A program made the translations under genes and the position numbers. From QVMG01 sp032073245 (GTDB taxonomy: Bacteria; Bacteroidota; Bacteroidia; Bacteroidales; Tannerellaceae): DNA of 64,000 bases. A model generated the notes under the pieces. That model ran no database searches and had not been told where the DNA came from. It saw only the letters and a list, made by a program, of their open reading frames with translations. The DNA lies in assembly GCA_032073245.1 (NCBI GenBank), contig DAMANX010000011.1, positions 90,327 to 154,326 on the forward strand. Direction: 5' to 3'. Below, piece after piece: positions 36,397 to 45,294 of the stretch. Numbering within the stretch: position 1 is the stretch's first letter; each line of letters begins with the position of its first letter.

Positions 36397-37155
36397 GTGA
36401 ATCGATATTTTATCTATTTAGGCTATAATGGGAAGAATTATTGTGGTTGGCAAGTTCAGCCCAATGGAATTACTGTGCAGCAATGCCTGGAAGAAGCTCT
36501 TTCTACATACCTGCGAGAAAAAATAGCAGTAGTAGGAGCAGGTCGTACCGATACAGGAGTGCATGCCCGTTTAATGGTTGCTCATTTTGATCGTGAAGAA
36601 ATAGTGAATGACCTGGATCTTTTAGCGGAGAAGTTAAATCGTCTTTTGCCAAAAGACATAGCCGTTTATGATATTGTTCCGGTGATCCCCGAGGCTCATG
36701 CCCGTTTTGACGCAACTTCCCGTACTTATAAATACTATATAACAGCTAAGAAAGATCCATTCAATTATGAACTGGTCTATAAAATACATGGACAATTGGA
36801 TTTTGAAGCCATGAATCAGGCATGTAAAGTATTATATGATTATATCGACTTTACAAGTTTCAGCAAACTTCATACGGATGTTAAAACAAACAATTGCCAT
36901 ATCACTCATGCTGGTTGGGAACAGAAAGAAAACGTATGGGTATTTACCATTACTGCCGATCGTTTCCTTCGGAACATGGTACGTGCAATTGTAGGCACAT
37001 TACTGGAAGTAGGAAGAGGTAAACTCACCCTTGATGGTTTCAGAAAAGTCATAGAACTCAAGGATCGTGGAGCTGCAGGAACTTCTGCTCCCGGACATGC
37101 CCTCTTTCTGGAAAATATTGTTTATCCAAACAATATTTTCCAAATTGATAATTGA
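36397..37155 (+). CDS. truA: tRNA pseudouridine(38-40) synthase TruA
   Basis: A 252-residue enzyme that isomerises uridines 38-40 in the tRNA anticodon arm. Seen: RYFIYLGYNGKNYCGWQVQPNG at the N-terminus, the catalytic Asp in GRTDTGVHA (about residue 55), and RNMVRAIVGTLLEVGRG near the C-terminus. I start at the GTG (36397) because family members begin with NRYF and because the -7 box leaves no room for the TTG 30 bases earlier. Followed by a small transporter gene. Confidence 0.93.
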   Translation: MNRYFIYLGYNGKNYCGWQVQPNGITVQQCLEEALSTYLREKIAVVGAGRTDTGVHARLMVAHFDREEIVNDLDLLAEKLNRLLPKDIAVYDIVPVIPEAHARFDATSRTYKYYITAKKDPFNYELVYKIHGQLDFEAMNQACKVLYDYIDFTSFSKLHTDVKTNNCHITHAGWEQKENVWVFTITADRFLRNMVRAIVGTLLEVGRGKLTLDGFRKVIELKDRGAAGTSAPGHALFLENIVYPNNIFQIDN

Positions 37156-37231
37156 CAATGAAGAGTAGGGCTAAAAAGATATTATTTACAAACGAATTAA
37201 TTGTCAATTATCAATTGTCAATTATCAATTT
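37142..37231. repeat. 18-base inverted repeats flanking the truA-transporter junction
   Basis: AAATTGATAATTGACAAT (37142-37159, in the end of truA) pairs perfectly with ATTGTCAATTATCAATTT (37214-37231). A second direct copy of the right arm starts at 37199. This is a common kind of intergenic Bacteroidetes repeat. Confidence 0.75.
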
Positions 37232-37242
37232 GCTCTAGCACT

Positions 37243-38139
37243 ATGTGGTTAATTCTAGCCTTCTGCTCCGCTTTCCTTTTAGGATGTTATGATGTAAACA
37301 AAAAGATATCACTGACCGGAAATGCTGTTATTCCGGTCTTATTTTTGAATACATTGATAAGCAGTCTGATGTTGTTGCCGTTTATTCTGCTTTCATACGG
37401 CACATCTGTATTGGATAATACAATGTTTTATGTTCCGCATGTATCTCTTGAAGTTCATTTTGCCGTTTTCCTAAAAGCGGTAATTGTTCTTGCTTCCTGG
37501 TTGTTCGGTTATTTCGGTATAAAACATTTGCCTTTAACTATTACGGGGCCGATCAAAGCTACGCAGCCTGTTCTAACTTTGGTTGGTGCCATGCTTTTGT
37601 TTGGTGAACGTTTAAATCTGTATCAATGGATCGGAGTTTTATTGGCTATTGCTTCCTTCTATCTTCTTTCTTCCTCAGGAAAAAAAGAAGGTATTAACTT
37701 TGTAAATAATAAGTGGATATTTTTTACCGTAATGTCTGTTATTACAGGCTCTCTTAGCGGGTTGTACGATAAACACCTGATGAAAACATTGGATGTAATG
37801 ACGGTACAGGTATGGTTTACAGTGTATCAATGTTTGATGATGACAGTTATCTTATTGATCTTGTGGTATCCACGCAGAAAAAAGAGTACACCCTTTGTCT
37901 GGAAATGGAATATAATCTTTATTTCGGTTTTCCTCTTGTTTGCTGACTGGATCTACTTCTATGCTTTGACTTTCCCTGATTCGATGATATCTATTGTATC
38001 CATGATACGCCGTAGTAATGTGCTCGTTACTTTTACTGCCGGTGCCCTTTTCTTCCATGAAAAGAACTTAAAAAGCAAAGCCATCGACCTGTTTTTAGTG
38101 TTATTAGGAATGATATTTATTTATTTAGGAACACGATAA
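37243..38139 (+). CDS. EamA/DMT-family transporter
   Basis: A 298-residue inner-membrane protein with about ten hydrophobic helices in two EamA halves (first half ending YLLSSSG near 142, second from NNKWIFF onward). Seen: the EamA marker LTITGPIKATQPVLTLVGAMLLFGE. Possibly a drug or metabolite exporter; the substrate is unknown. The start is the ATG at 37243 (MWLILAFC); the earlier TTG lies inside an intergenic repeat. It follows truA by 87 bases. Confidence 0.85.
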   Translation: MWLILAFCSAFLLGCYDVNKKISLTGNAVIPVLFLNTLISSLMLLPFILLSYGTSVLDNTMFYVPHVSLEVHFAVFLKAVIVLASWLFGYFGIKHLPLTITGPIKATQPVLTLVGAMLLFGERLNLYQWIGVLLAIASFYLLSSSGKKEGINFVNNKWIFFTVMSVITGSLSGLYDKHLMKTLDVMTVQVWFTVYQCLMMTVILLILWYPRRKKSTPFVWKWNIIFISVFLLFADWIYFYALTFPDSMISIVSMIRRSNVLVTFTAGALFFHEKNLKSKAIDLFLVLLGMIFIYLGTR

Positions 38140-38151
38140 GGGTTAATATAT

Positions 38152-38159
38152 TATCTTTG
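38152..38159 (+). promoter_or_regulatory. -7 box of the vapD module
   Basis: TATCTTTG lies 21 bases before the start codon of the 65-residue gene, supporting a separate promoter for the two small genes. Confidence 0.6.
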
Positions 38160-38180
38160 TAGTAACAAAATATATCAGAT

Positions 38181-38378
38181 ATGAGAACAGGAGATTTAGT
38201 AAAGATATCTCCCGATCTTACCGGATTGGAAGATTGGGTTACAGGAACTATCATTGATGTGGAAGATAATCCTTTCAACGGAATAGTTCTTACTATTAAA
38301 TCGGCTGACGGACGTATGTTCTTTGGACAACAACGTTTTTTTAAACCTACAAATGAAAGTAATGCATGTATGCAATAG
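38181..38378 (+). CDS. Small SH3-like protein, candidate VapD antitoxin
   Basis: A 65-residue protein (MRTGDLVKISPDLTGLEDW...), mostly beta strands with a KOW/SH3-barrel look (GDLVKI, WVTGTIIDVEDN, GIVLTIK, MFFGQQ). I know no named family. It has its own promoter and overlaps the vapD gene by 13 bases in the arrangement of a toxin-antitoxin pair, where the antitoxin comes first. It is not obviously similar to VapX or VapB. Function inferred from position only. Confidence 0.55.
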   Translation: MRTGDLVKISPDLTGLEDWVTGTIIDVEDNPFNGIVLTIKSADGRMFFGQQRFFKPTNESNACMQ

Positions 38379-38650
38379 CCTTTGACCTGACTATTGGTGA
38401 TCTGAAAGAAAATTACGGAGAACCTTATAATAATGCGTACGTTGAAATAAGATTATTATTAAAGCAATATGGTTTTATTTGGACACAAGGAAGTGTTTAT
38501 TTAACTCCACATGATGATATGACTATACTTTATCGAGCAATAAATGCATTGTCTAAAATAGACTGGTTTAAAAAATCTGTACGTGACATTAGAGCTTTTA
38601 AGGTGGAAGATTGGTCAGATTTTACATCAATCATTAAAGAAAACAACTAA
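38366..38650 (+). CDS. vapD: VapD-family ribonuclease toxin (Cas2-like fold)
   Basis: A 94-residue protein that matches the VapD family: MYAIAFDLTIGDLKENYGEPYNNAY with the conserved Asp at residue 7, GFIWTQGSVY, IDWFKKSVRDIRAFKVEDWSDFT. VapD proteins have a ferredoxin-like fold related to Cas2 and are mRNA interferases (purine-specific in Helicobacter pylori). Here it is coupled to an upstream 65-residue gene rather than to a classical VapX. Full length. It ends immediately at the start of the next gene. Confidence 0.88.
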   Translation: MYAIAFDLTIGDLKENYGEPYNNAYVEIRLLLKQYGFIWTQGSVYLTPHDDMTILYRAINALSKIDWFKKSVRDIRAFKVEDWSDFTSIIKENN

Positions 38651-39283
38651 ATGAAACAATATCTTATTCTTTTTCTATTGAGTTTTATGCTTTTAGGGGT
38701 AAATGCCCAAGATATGGCAACCCTTTTCACCAACATACCAGATCAGAATATTCCTCAATTAGAAAACGCATGGAGAAAAGACTTAATTGAGCTTTATAAT
38801 TCAGGCAAAGAAGCACGGTTGCAAAATATGATGAACGGTTACTCAGTATTGAAAAAACTGACTCCGGATTACTTGCTGCTTGAGGTTACCGAACGGAGCA
38901 TCATAGAAATGAAGTTATTTCCTTTGGTAAATAATACAAATATTGTCTGTGTAATTACCACTGTAAGCGGGCCTGTGGCAGATAGCCGGGTAGAATTCTT
39001 TTCTCCTGAATGGGAAAAGCTGTCTGCTTCTGACCTTTTTACCCCAGTTTCTTTGGATTGGTTTATACGGGAGGATGTTGATAAGGGCAGTAGTGGTTAT
39101 TTGGATGCAATATCGCGTTTAGATGTAAATCTGATTCAGTATCAGTTGAGTTCTGACGCGCTCACTTTGACCGCAACTTTAACTACGCCTCTTTACTTGT
39201 CAAAAGAAGAACGTGAAAAAGTCATCCCTTTTATAAAATCGGAACCAAAAGTATATATCTGGGAAAAGTTTCATTTCAAATAA
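38651..39283 (+). CDS. DUF3256 family protein
   Basis: A 210-residue exported protein: signal peptide about 1-19 (LLSFMLLGVNAQ), then an alpha/beta domain without recognisable catalytic residues. It contains FTNIPDQNIPQLENAWRKDLIELYNSG, typical of DUF3256, a family confined to Bacteroidales. It starts directly after the vapD stop (no gap) and precedes DUF3795 and RNase HI genes. Function unknown. Confidence 0.8.
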   Translation: MKQYLILFLLSFMLLGVNAQDMATLFTNIPDQNIPQLENAWRKDLIELYNSGKEARLQNMMNGYSVLKKLTPDYLLLEVTERSIIEMKLFPLVNNTNIVCVITTVSGPVADSRVEFFSPEWEKLSASDLFTPVSLDWFIREDVDKGSSGYLDAISRLDVNLIQYQLSSDALTLTATLTTPLYLSKEEREKVIPFIKSEPKVYIWEKFHFK

Positions 39284-39290
39284 TACTCCA

Positions 39291-39713
39291 ATGTCATATT
39301 CTCCAGATATGATGGCACCTTGTGGTATGAATTGCGGTACTTGTATCGCTTTTTTACGAAAAAAGAATTCGTGTAAGGGATGCCGGAGTAATAATATAAA
39401 CAAACCTCGTCATTGTGTCACATGTGTTATTATAAATTGTGAAAAACTTGCAGAAACCGACTCTCAATTCTGTTATGATTGCCCAAAATATCCATGTGCT
39501 CGATTAAAAAGATTAGATAAACGATATATAACCCGTTATCAATTAAGTTTACAGGACAATCTTAAGAGTATCCAGGAGCATGGCTTAAAAACATATATAG
39601 AACTTGAAGAGGTACGATGGAAATGCCCTCATTGCGGAAAGAAAATATGTATACATAAAGAAGAATGTCTTTTCTGTAGTAAAAGATGGAGAAAAGAGGA
39701 ATTATCAGAATAA
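39291..39713 (+). CDS. DUF3795 cysteine-rich protein
   Basis: A 140-residue cytoplasmic protein with about 16 cysteines in CxxC pairs (CGMNCGTC, CKGC, CVTCVI, CYDCPKYPC, CPHCGKKIC, CLFC). It looks like a metal-binding (zinc or Fe-S) domain of the DUF3795 family followed by a zinc ribbon. Function unknown. Seven bases after the DUF3256 gene and 4 before the RNase H start; the operon order DUF3256 - DUF3795 - RNase H is seen here. Confidence 0.8.
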   Translation: MSYSPDMMAPCGMNCGTCIAFLRKKNSCKGCRSNNINKPRHCVTCVIINCEKLAETDSQFCYDCPKYPCARLKRLDKRYITRYQLSLQDNLKSIQEHGLKTYIELEEVRWKCPHCGKKICIHKEECLFCSKRWRKEELSE

Positions 39714-39717
39714 ACTT

Positions 39718-40362
39718 ATGGCTAAACAAAAATATTACGTAGTATGGAACGGTGTGAATCCTGGTGTTTATGACAATTGGATCGATACCAAATTACAAGT
39801 AGAAGGGTATGAAGGAGCCAAGTATAAATCATTTGAAACCCGTGAAGCCGCACAAGAAGCATTAGAAAATGGTTATTTTGATTATTTAAAGAAAGCATCA
39901 TCTCCAAAGGCTGCGGCTAAACTAACCATCGACAATATTCCATCCGGAACTAATCCACCAATATGGAATAGCCTCTCCGTAGATGCGGCTTGCAGTGGCA
40001 ATCCCGGTGATATGGAATACCGTGGTGTTTATACAGCTAATGGACAAGAGATGTTTCATATAGGCCCTTTAAAAAAAGGAACAAACAATGTCGGAGAATT
40101 TCTGGCACTTGTACATGGCCTGGCTTTATTGAAACAGAGAAACAGCGACCTTCCGATTTACACAGATAGTGTAAATGCCATGAAGTGGGTGCAAAAAAAG
40201 AAAGCAAAAACCTTGTTGGAACGTCTCCCGGAGAATCAACAAATCTTTGATATGATTGAACGGGCAGAAAAATGGCTAAAGACCAATACGTACAAAAACC
40301 AGATTCTAAAGTGGGAAACCAAAGTATGGGGAGAGATCCCTGCAGACTTTGGGCGAAAATAA
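39718..40362 (+). CDS. rnhA: Ribonuclease HI with viroplasmin N-terminal domain
   Basis: A 214-residue enzyme that degrades RNA in RNA-DNA hybrids. Residues about 1-50 form a caulimovirus viroplasmin-type hybrid-binding domain (YYVVWNGVNPGVYDNW, YKSFETREAAQEAL). The RNase H fold follows, with the metal-binding acids in VDAACSGNPG, GEFLALVHGL and IYTDSV. I start at the ATG at 39718, where the viroplasmin domain begins; the frame is open further upstream only as an overlap with the previous gene. Confidence 0.9.
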   Translation: MAKQKYYVVWNGVNPGVYDNWIDTKLQVEGYEGAKYKSFETREAAQEALENGYFDYLKKASSPKAAAKLTIDNIPSGTNPPIWNSLSVDAACSGNPGDMEYRGVYTANGQEMFHIGPLKKGTNNVGEFLALVHGLALLKQRNSDLPIYTDSVNAMKWVQKKKAKTLLERLPENQQIFDMIERAEKWLKTNTYKNQILKWETKVWGEIPADFGRK

Positions 40363-40383
40363 ACTTTTAGAAGAGAAATAGTT

Positions 40384-41607
40384 TCATTTCGTTTTTCGCG
40401 GGAATTCAACTATACTATTACGTAAGCGTGTATCACTCTCTTTAAAATCCAGAAAGATCATTTCATAGCATATTGTAAACCAGACAACGATACATGACCA
40501 TGCTTTGAATACATAAGGAACAATAAAGTTTTTCCTGATAAATGGTGGCACCAATTCCGTAGAAGATACAGCAACCATAACAAGGGTAAAGATTAACAAA
40601 TAGAAATTATATTTTTTGTGTGGCGACGGGCTACACAGATACCATAGAGCTACTCCGATCATCGCAATTACATATCCTCCTCCCTCTGAACCGGAACTGA
40701 ATAATACTAAAAACAACATAACACTTGCCAGGAACATCATTCGAAAACACAAATATTTATATTGCGAAAGTCTTGTATACGGTATAAAAAAGAGAATTAA
40801 TCCCGGTATCATTAACCATAAGTCACTATAAGAAGGATTACCCGATAGTTTTCTGACTAATCCGACTAATGAAATATTCTGAGATTGAGCAAACATATTT
40901 AACTTGCTCTTAACCTGTAACCTTTCAGCCCATTCTACATATTGAGAAAGTACGTATTCGGGACCAGTTGTATACAACATGGGCAGTATAAAGAAAATGG
41001 CTCCCCAAAAGATACAGGAAACAACCAGTTTCCCTTTGTTTTTAGAAAAGAAGAAGAAAGCAAGGCCAGCCAAAGGATATATTTTAACCATTGCTCCCAA
41101 CATAATGACGCATGCCGCCCAAAAGTCTTTTTTCTTTTCAACTAAAGCGAAGGCTAATACAAGAAAAGCAGCTACGGAAATATTAAATTGTTGTACGCCT
41201 TGAGCTGTCATAAGCTCTATTAAAGCAAACCAATAAATAAATACTTTTTGATTATGCGAAAGAGGTAAAGCTTTGATAGCATAAAATAATAGAACAGTAT
41301 TAAGCGCAACCCAAAACACGATACCGAGCCAATCAGGTAATAGAGCAAAAGGAGCAATAATGGCACTAAAAATAATACCGTAATGGTTTACATCATAATA
41401 TTCGGCCGGATATTCAGCATATAATGGCTGGCCTTCAATGGCATGCCAGTAGACATATTTAAATATCTTGTAATTGTTATATTTCCCAATACCAACTTTG
41501 ATGATCCCATATAGTGCGCCTAAAAATGTCCATACAAAAAAGATGGTACGTTCTTGTTGCCATATAGGATTGGTCAGTAAAGTTTGTATTTTAGATTTCA
41601 GGCCCAT
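40384..41607 (-). CDS. GT87-like polyprenyl-phosphate glycosyltransferase (DUF2029)
   Basis: A 407-residue integral membrane protein with about ten hydrophobic segments. An early periplasmic loop carries the acidic start VYWHAIEGQPLYAEYPAEYYDVNHYG, the GT-C hallmark of DUF2029/GT87 mannosyltransferases, which use polyprenyl-phosphate sugars. It is the last gene of the lipopolysaccharide/glycan cluster, 34 bases after the kinase gene. The sugar and acceptor are unknown. Confidence 0.75.
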   Translation of the reverse strand: MGLKSKIQTLLTNPIWQQERTIFFVWTFLGALYGIIKVGIGKYNNYKIFKYVYWHAIEGQPLYAEYPAEYYDVNHYGIIFSAIIAPFALLPDWLGIVFWVALNTVLLFYAIKALPLSHNQKVFIYWFALIELMTAQGVQQFNISVAAFLVLAFALVEKKKDFWAACVIMLGAMVKIYPLAGLAFFFFSKNKGKLVVSCIFWGAIFFILPMLYTTGPEYVLSQYVEWAERLQVKSKLNMFAQSQNISLVGLVRKLSGNPSYSDLWLMIPGLILFFIPYTRLSQYKYLCFRMMFLASVMLFLVLFSSGSEGGGYVIAMIGVALWYLCSPSPHKKYNFYLLIFTLVMVAVSSTELVPPFIRKNFIVPYVFKAWSCIVVWFTICYEMIFLDFKESDTRLRNSIVEFPRKTK

Positions 41608-41641
41608 CTCTTGATTTTTATTAGATAAATATATGAATCAA

Positions 41642-42391
41642 CTATTTTAGTTCAAATGGCATGGCATATTTTTTAGTATATCTCTTCCAGAATTTCCTCC
41701 GATAATAAAATACCCATTTGGTGCATTGTTCTACATCTGCATGACGAGCCAATGCATATTCCCGTGCGATAAAATGAAACATATCATCCTGTCCCCATAG
41801 GCGTGCAAAATTGGCGCAACCTTTTTCTAATGAAACCGGGCCAAACCGCATACGGTTTATATCAACCAGGCAGAATTCAATTCCATCAGAAGTCTCACGA
41901 AACAAAATATTTCCGGGTGAATAATCAAAATGATATACCTCCTGAGTATGCAATTTGGCTGTATAAATGGTAAACGCCTTTATTATATGTTCGTTACCTT
42001 GTAATGGCTTAGTACCGAATTGATACATATCTTGGTCATAAGGAACCTGTAAGGATATAAAATAACTTTGATGGAGTAAACCATTTCGGTAAATTAATAT
42101 TGTAGCAATGGGTTCAGGAGTATAAATCCCTTTCTTAAAAAGAATTTCTGCATAGTTAAAAGAGCGAGTTGCTTTAGATGGACGGAAGAAAGTATAAGCA
42201 ATCCGATTAATGAAGATGGGGACTTTAAAGCGTTTGACATTAATAAGTGTTCCGTCCACTTCAAATACTTTTATAATATTCCTTTCCTGATATATTGTTT
42301 TACCCCCTTTTTCAAACTCTTCAGTTATAGAATCAACAAATGGGGTAAAGTGGGCAAATCGCGGATTGATATTGATAACTGTTTTACTCAT
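41642..42391 (-). CDS. Lipopolysaccharide (Kdo/WaaP-InaA-like) kinase
   Basis: A 249-residue protein kinase-like enzyme: an N-terminal lobe with FEVDGTLINVKRF, the catalytic loop HFDYSPGNIL (about 153-162) and the metal-binding FCLVDINRMRF (about 172-182), as in Kdo/heptose kinases of the WaaP/KdkA type that phosphorylate lipid A core sugars. It overlaps the GT9 gene by 8 bases, which supports a role in core oligosaccharide assembly. Confidence 0.8.
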   Translation of the reverse strand: MSKTVININPRFAHFTPFVDSITEEFEKGGKTIYQERNIIKVFEVDGTLINVKRFKVPIFINRIAYTFFRPSKATRSFNYAEILFKKGIYTPEPIATILIYRNGLLHQSYFISLQVPYDQDMYQFGTKPLQGNEHIIKAFTIYTAKLHTQEVYHFDYSPGNILFRETSDGIEFCLVDINRMRFGPVSLEKGCANFARLWGQDDMFHFIAREYALARHADVEQCTKWVFYYRRKFWKRYTKKYAMPFELK

Positions 42392-43436
42392 CTTTTAACT
42401 TCGGTTTCTTCTCCAAAAACTTTTCAATTTTTCCCACAATCATTTCAGGTAAGAGTTGTGTCATACAAGCCCAATCTCCTCGATGACAATTCTTTTGACC
42501 GTAAGCAGAACAGGGACGGCATGGTAAATCTAATTGGATAGCCAGGCGTGGGTCTTGTTTATACCCATAGAATCCGGCATAAGGATGTGTGGCTCCCCAG
42601 ATAGAAACAACAGGCGTACCTACCAGGGATGCAAAGTGCATATTAGCTGAATCCATACACACCAGAAGATCGAGTTCACTAATTAAAGCCAATTCACTAT
42701 CGAGTGAATAACGTCCTACAACGCTCTTAACATGTGGATATTGATAGGCCCACTGTTCTAATACAGCTTCCTCATAGCCTCTTCCACCAAAAAGGAAAAT
42801 AGTAGTATCTTCTCTTTTACTAAGAAGTTCCACTACTTTCTCCATATAATCTGTAGGATAAATTTTCCCACGATGTTTAGCAAAAGGAGCTATACCAATC
42901 CAATAACCCGTTTTAGGGCCTGTTAATTGTTTTATCCCTGTAAGTTCTGCCGGTATATCCTGATAGAGGGATGTAAACGTATTCTCAAAATTAAAACCAG
43001 CTTTATGAAATGCATCCATGTAATCCTTTACTACTGACTGCATCGGTTTTAATTCTTTGTTCTTTCTTCGTGTAAGTTTTTTTCTGGTCTTACTATTCCG
43101 GTTATAGACAAAGACAGGTATCCCTTTCAATTTAAAATAGGAACGGATAATTTGCGAACGGGTAACATTATGAATGTCAACTACCATGTCATAATCATAC
43201 TTAACGAGTGCCGAAGAGAAACGATGTAATCCCAATAAACTTTTTTCCGATGCTTTTGTATTGATACCCAATACCTGGACATTTTGTGGGCGATTAATAA
43301 AAACAGGTATCAGGAATGTCTGCGTCAGAACAGTAAAGGTATCTTCCGGATAGGCTTTCGCAACCGAATAGATAACAGGAATAGTCATTGCAACATCTCC
43401 GATCGATGAAAGTCGTATGATTAATATTTTCGCCAT
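42384..43436 (-). CDS. Glycosyltransferase family 9 (heptosyltransferase-like)
   Basis: A 350-residue GT-B enzyme: ILIIRLSSIGDVAMTIPVI at the N-terminus, the nucleotide-sugar part GIAPFAKHRGKIYPTDY, FLFGGRGYEE and the GT9 signature DLLVCMDSANMHFASLVGTPVVSIWGATHP. It transfers heptose or a similar sugar to the lipopolysaccharide core in the cytoplasm. It is preceded by the DUF4254 gene (13 bases) and overlaps the kinase gene. Confidence 0.88.
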   Translation of the reverse strand: MAKILIIRLSSIGDVAMTIPVIYSVAKAYPEDTFTVLTQTFLIPVFINRPQNVQVLGINTKASEKSLLGLHRFSSALVKYDYDMVVDIHNVTRSQIIRSYFKLKGIPVFVYNRNSKTRKKLTRRKNKELKPMQSVVKDYMDAFHKAGFNFENTFTSLYQDIPAELTGIKQLTGPKTGYWIGIAPFAKHRGKIYPTDYMEKVVELLSKREDTTIFLFGGRGYEEAVLEQWAYQYPHVKSVVGRYSLDSELALISELDLLVCMDSANMHFASLVGTPVVSIWGATHPYAGFYGYKQDPRLAIQLDLPCRPCSAYGQKNCHRGDWACMTQLLPEMIVGKIEKFLEKKPKLKDE

Positions 43437-43449
43437 CCAGCTTTCAATA

Positions 43450-44043
43450 TTATATTTTCAATTTATATGCAGGATCGTTATACATTTTCATCTGTTTATA
43501 CACTTTCATGTACTTACGTCCTTCAGCTATATCTTCAAGTAGTTGATCGAGTGCAGTCGATAAATCGCTTCTTTGTTCCAGTAGAATAGCTAGTTTCCCA
43601 TTACAAAGCGCTTTATGATCTTCTGTTGCATCGGGCCGGTTGACTTCTTGTTGCATGTGATATATTTTCAATACCAGGATCGATAAACGGTCAATAGCCC
43701 ACGCTGGACTTTCTGTATTAATCGTTGCACCCGGCAATGGAACAACATCTTTGAAGGTATCCAGAAAAAAGCTATCTATCCATTCAACCACATCGGTACG
43801 ATTCTGGTTTGACTTATCAATACGTCGCTTGATCAGTAGAGCTTCATTAGGGTCAATCAAAGGATTTCGTATTATATCCTCCAAATGCCACTGAACGGCA
43901 TCGATCCAGTTTTTACCGTATAATAAATGGTCAATAGTTTGTTCGGAATACGGATTTGGAGAAACAGCATCTACATTGTCCGTTTTATGATAATCTTCTG
44001 TAGCCTGTTCAAAAATATTAAGGCATTTTTCACTCCACTTCAT
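43450..44043 (-). CDS. DUF4254 protein
   Basis: A 197-residue, largely helical cytoplasmic protein. It contains NPYSEQTIDHLLYGKNWIDAVQWHLEDIIR and RSDLSTALDQLL, features of DUF4254, a family found beside lipopolysaccharide glycosyltransferases in Bacteroidales. First gene of the four-gene minus-strand cluster. Function unknown, presumably in core sugar assembly. Confidence 0.75.
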   Translation of the reverse strand: MKWSEKCLNIFEQATEDYHKTDNVDAVSPNPYSEQTIDHLLYGKNWIDAVQWHLEDIIRNPLIDPNEALLIKRRIDKSNQNRTDVVEWIDSFFLDTFKDVVPLPGATINTESPAWAIDRLSILVLKIYHMQQEVNRPDATEDHKALCNGKLAILLEQRSDLSTALDQLLEDIAEGRKYMKVYKQMKMYNDPAYKLKI

Positions 44044-44117
44044 ACACTTAAATTTCTTTTATATGATAAGGATACAAAGATAAGAAAGTTTTTGAGAAGG
44101 AAATGAACCGTAATTTT

Positions 44118-44125
44118 TATCTTTG
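44118..44125 (+). promoter_or_regulatory. -7 box of pdxB
   Basis: TATCTTTG, 22 bases before the ATG at 44147. It overlaps the alternative TTG at 44123, which therefore cannot be the start. Confidence 0.65.
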
Positions 44126-44146
44126 TCCTTCAATAAGAATGAAAAT

Positions 44147-45259
44147 ATGCATATAATTGCAGATAATACAATCCCTTTTCTTGAAGGAGTTATAGAGCCT
44201 TTAGGTGAAGTAAGTTATCTTACATCCGGCCAATTTACAAAAGAGGCTGTTCATGATGCTGATGTTTTAATTGTTCGGAGTGTAGACAAATGTACACGGG
44301 AAATCTTAGCCGGTAGTCAGGTTAAGTTAATCACGACTGCGACGATTGGTTTCGACCATATTGATACTGCATATTGTGATGAGGCCGGTATTATCTGGAA
44401 GAACGCCCCGGGAAGCAATGCCCGTTCGGTTGCAGAATATCTGATAGCTTGTTTTGCCGCTTATTCGTTGCAAACCGGATATGATTTTAAAGGAAAAACA
44501 ATCGCTATAGTGGGAGTAGGGCACGTGGGTTCATTGGTTGAAAAACTTTGTTCTGCTTTGGGCATGCGTGTTTTACGGAATGATCCACCACGTGCCGAAC
44601 AGGAAGGTAATGATGGTTTTACTTCTTTAGATCGAATTGCTGAGGAAGCGGATATTATCACTTTCCATACACCTTTAACAAAGGAAGGATTATATCCGAC
44701 TTTTCATTTAGCCGATCAATCATTTGTAAATAAATTAAAGAAACAACCATTATTGATCAACACCTGCCGTGGAGCTGTATTTGAAACAAATGCCATATTA
44801 AGAGGAGTTGAATCCAAACAGTTGGGAGATTTGATAATAGATTGCTGGGAACAGGAACCGATAATCTCTTTAGAATTATTGAAGAATACAGCTATTGCAA
44901 CTCCTCATATTGCCGGATTTTCGGCAGATGGGAAAGCGAATGCAACTCGTATGTGCCTTAAAGAAATAAGCCATTTCTTTGGAATACATATTGAACATAT
45001 AGATAAGGTTCAACCTGCTGCCCCTTCTTATCCGATTATTGATTTAAATAGTTTCTCCTCTCACCGGATAGAACATGCAATTCTTACGTCTTTCAATCCT
45101 AGTTCTATAGATAAAGCGTTACGAGAGGGTCCGGATGAATTCGAACAATTCCGTACAAATTATAAACATCCACGGGAATTTAGTGCATATACGGTTAAGA
45201 ATGCATTACCGGAAGAAGCAACCTTATTGAATACCTTGGGTTTTCAGCTAACAAATTAA
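44147..45259 (+). CDS. pdxB: Erythronate-4-phosphate dehydrogenase
   Basis: A 370-residue NAD-dependent dehydrogenase of pyridoxal-phosphate synthesis (the DXP-dependent route). Seen: the D-2-hydroxyacid dehydrogenase fold, VGVGHVGSLVEKLCSALGM (Rossmann loop), the catalytic Arg in NTCRGAVFET, Glu in WEQEP and His in PHIAGFS, and a C-terminal PdxB dimerisation domain (about 285-370). I chose the ATG at 44147 because the promoter box overlaps the upstream TTG. Divergent from the DUF4254 cluster. Confidence 0.92.
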   Translation: MHIIADNTIPFLEGVIEPLGEVSYLTSGQFTKEAVHDADVLIVRSVDKCTREILAGSQVKLITTATIGFDHIDTAYCDEAGIIWKNAPGSNARSVAEYLIACFAAYSLQTGYDFKGKTIAIVGVGHVGSLVEKLCSALGMRVLRNDPPRAEQEGNDGFTSLDRIAEEADIITFHTPLTKEGLYPTFHLADQSFVNKLKKQPLLINTCRGAVFETNAILRGVESKQLGDLIIDCWEQEPIISLELLKNTAIATPHIAGFSADGKANATRMCLKEISHFFGIHIEHIDKVQPAAPSYPIIDLNSFSSHRIEHAILTSFNPSSIDKALREGPDEFEQFRTNYKHPREFSAYTVKNALPEEATLLNTLGFQLTN

Positions 45260-45262
45260 TTA

Positions 45263-45270
45263 TATCTTTG
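45263..45270 (+). promoter_or_regulatory. -7 box of the diacylglycerol kinase gene
   Basis: TATCTTTG, 24 bases before the ATG of dgkA and 3 bases after the pdxB stop. Confidence 0.6.
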
Positions 45271-45294
45271 TCATCAGTTCATTAAAGCAGCATT

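Noticed and set aside
37201..37242. TTG start for the EamA transporter
   Set aside because: It lies in an intergenic repeat; the ATG at 37243 begins the first membrane helix.
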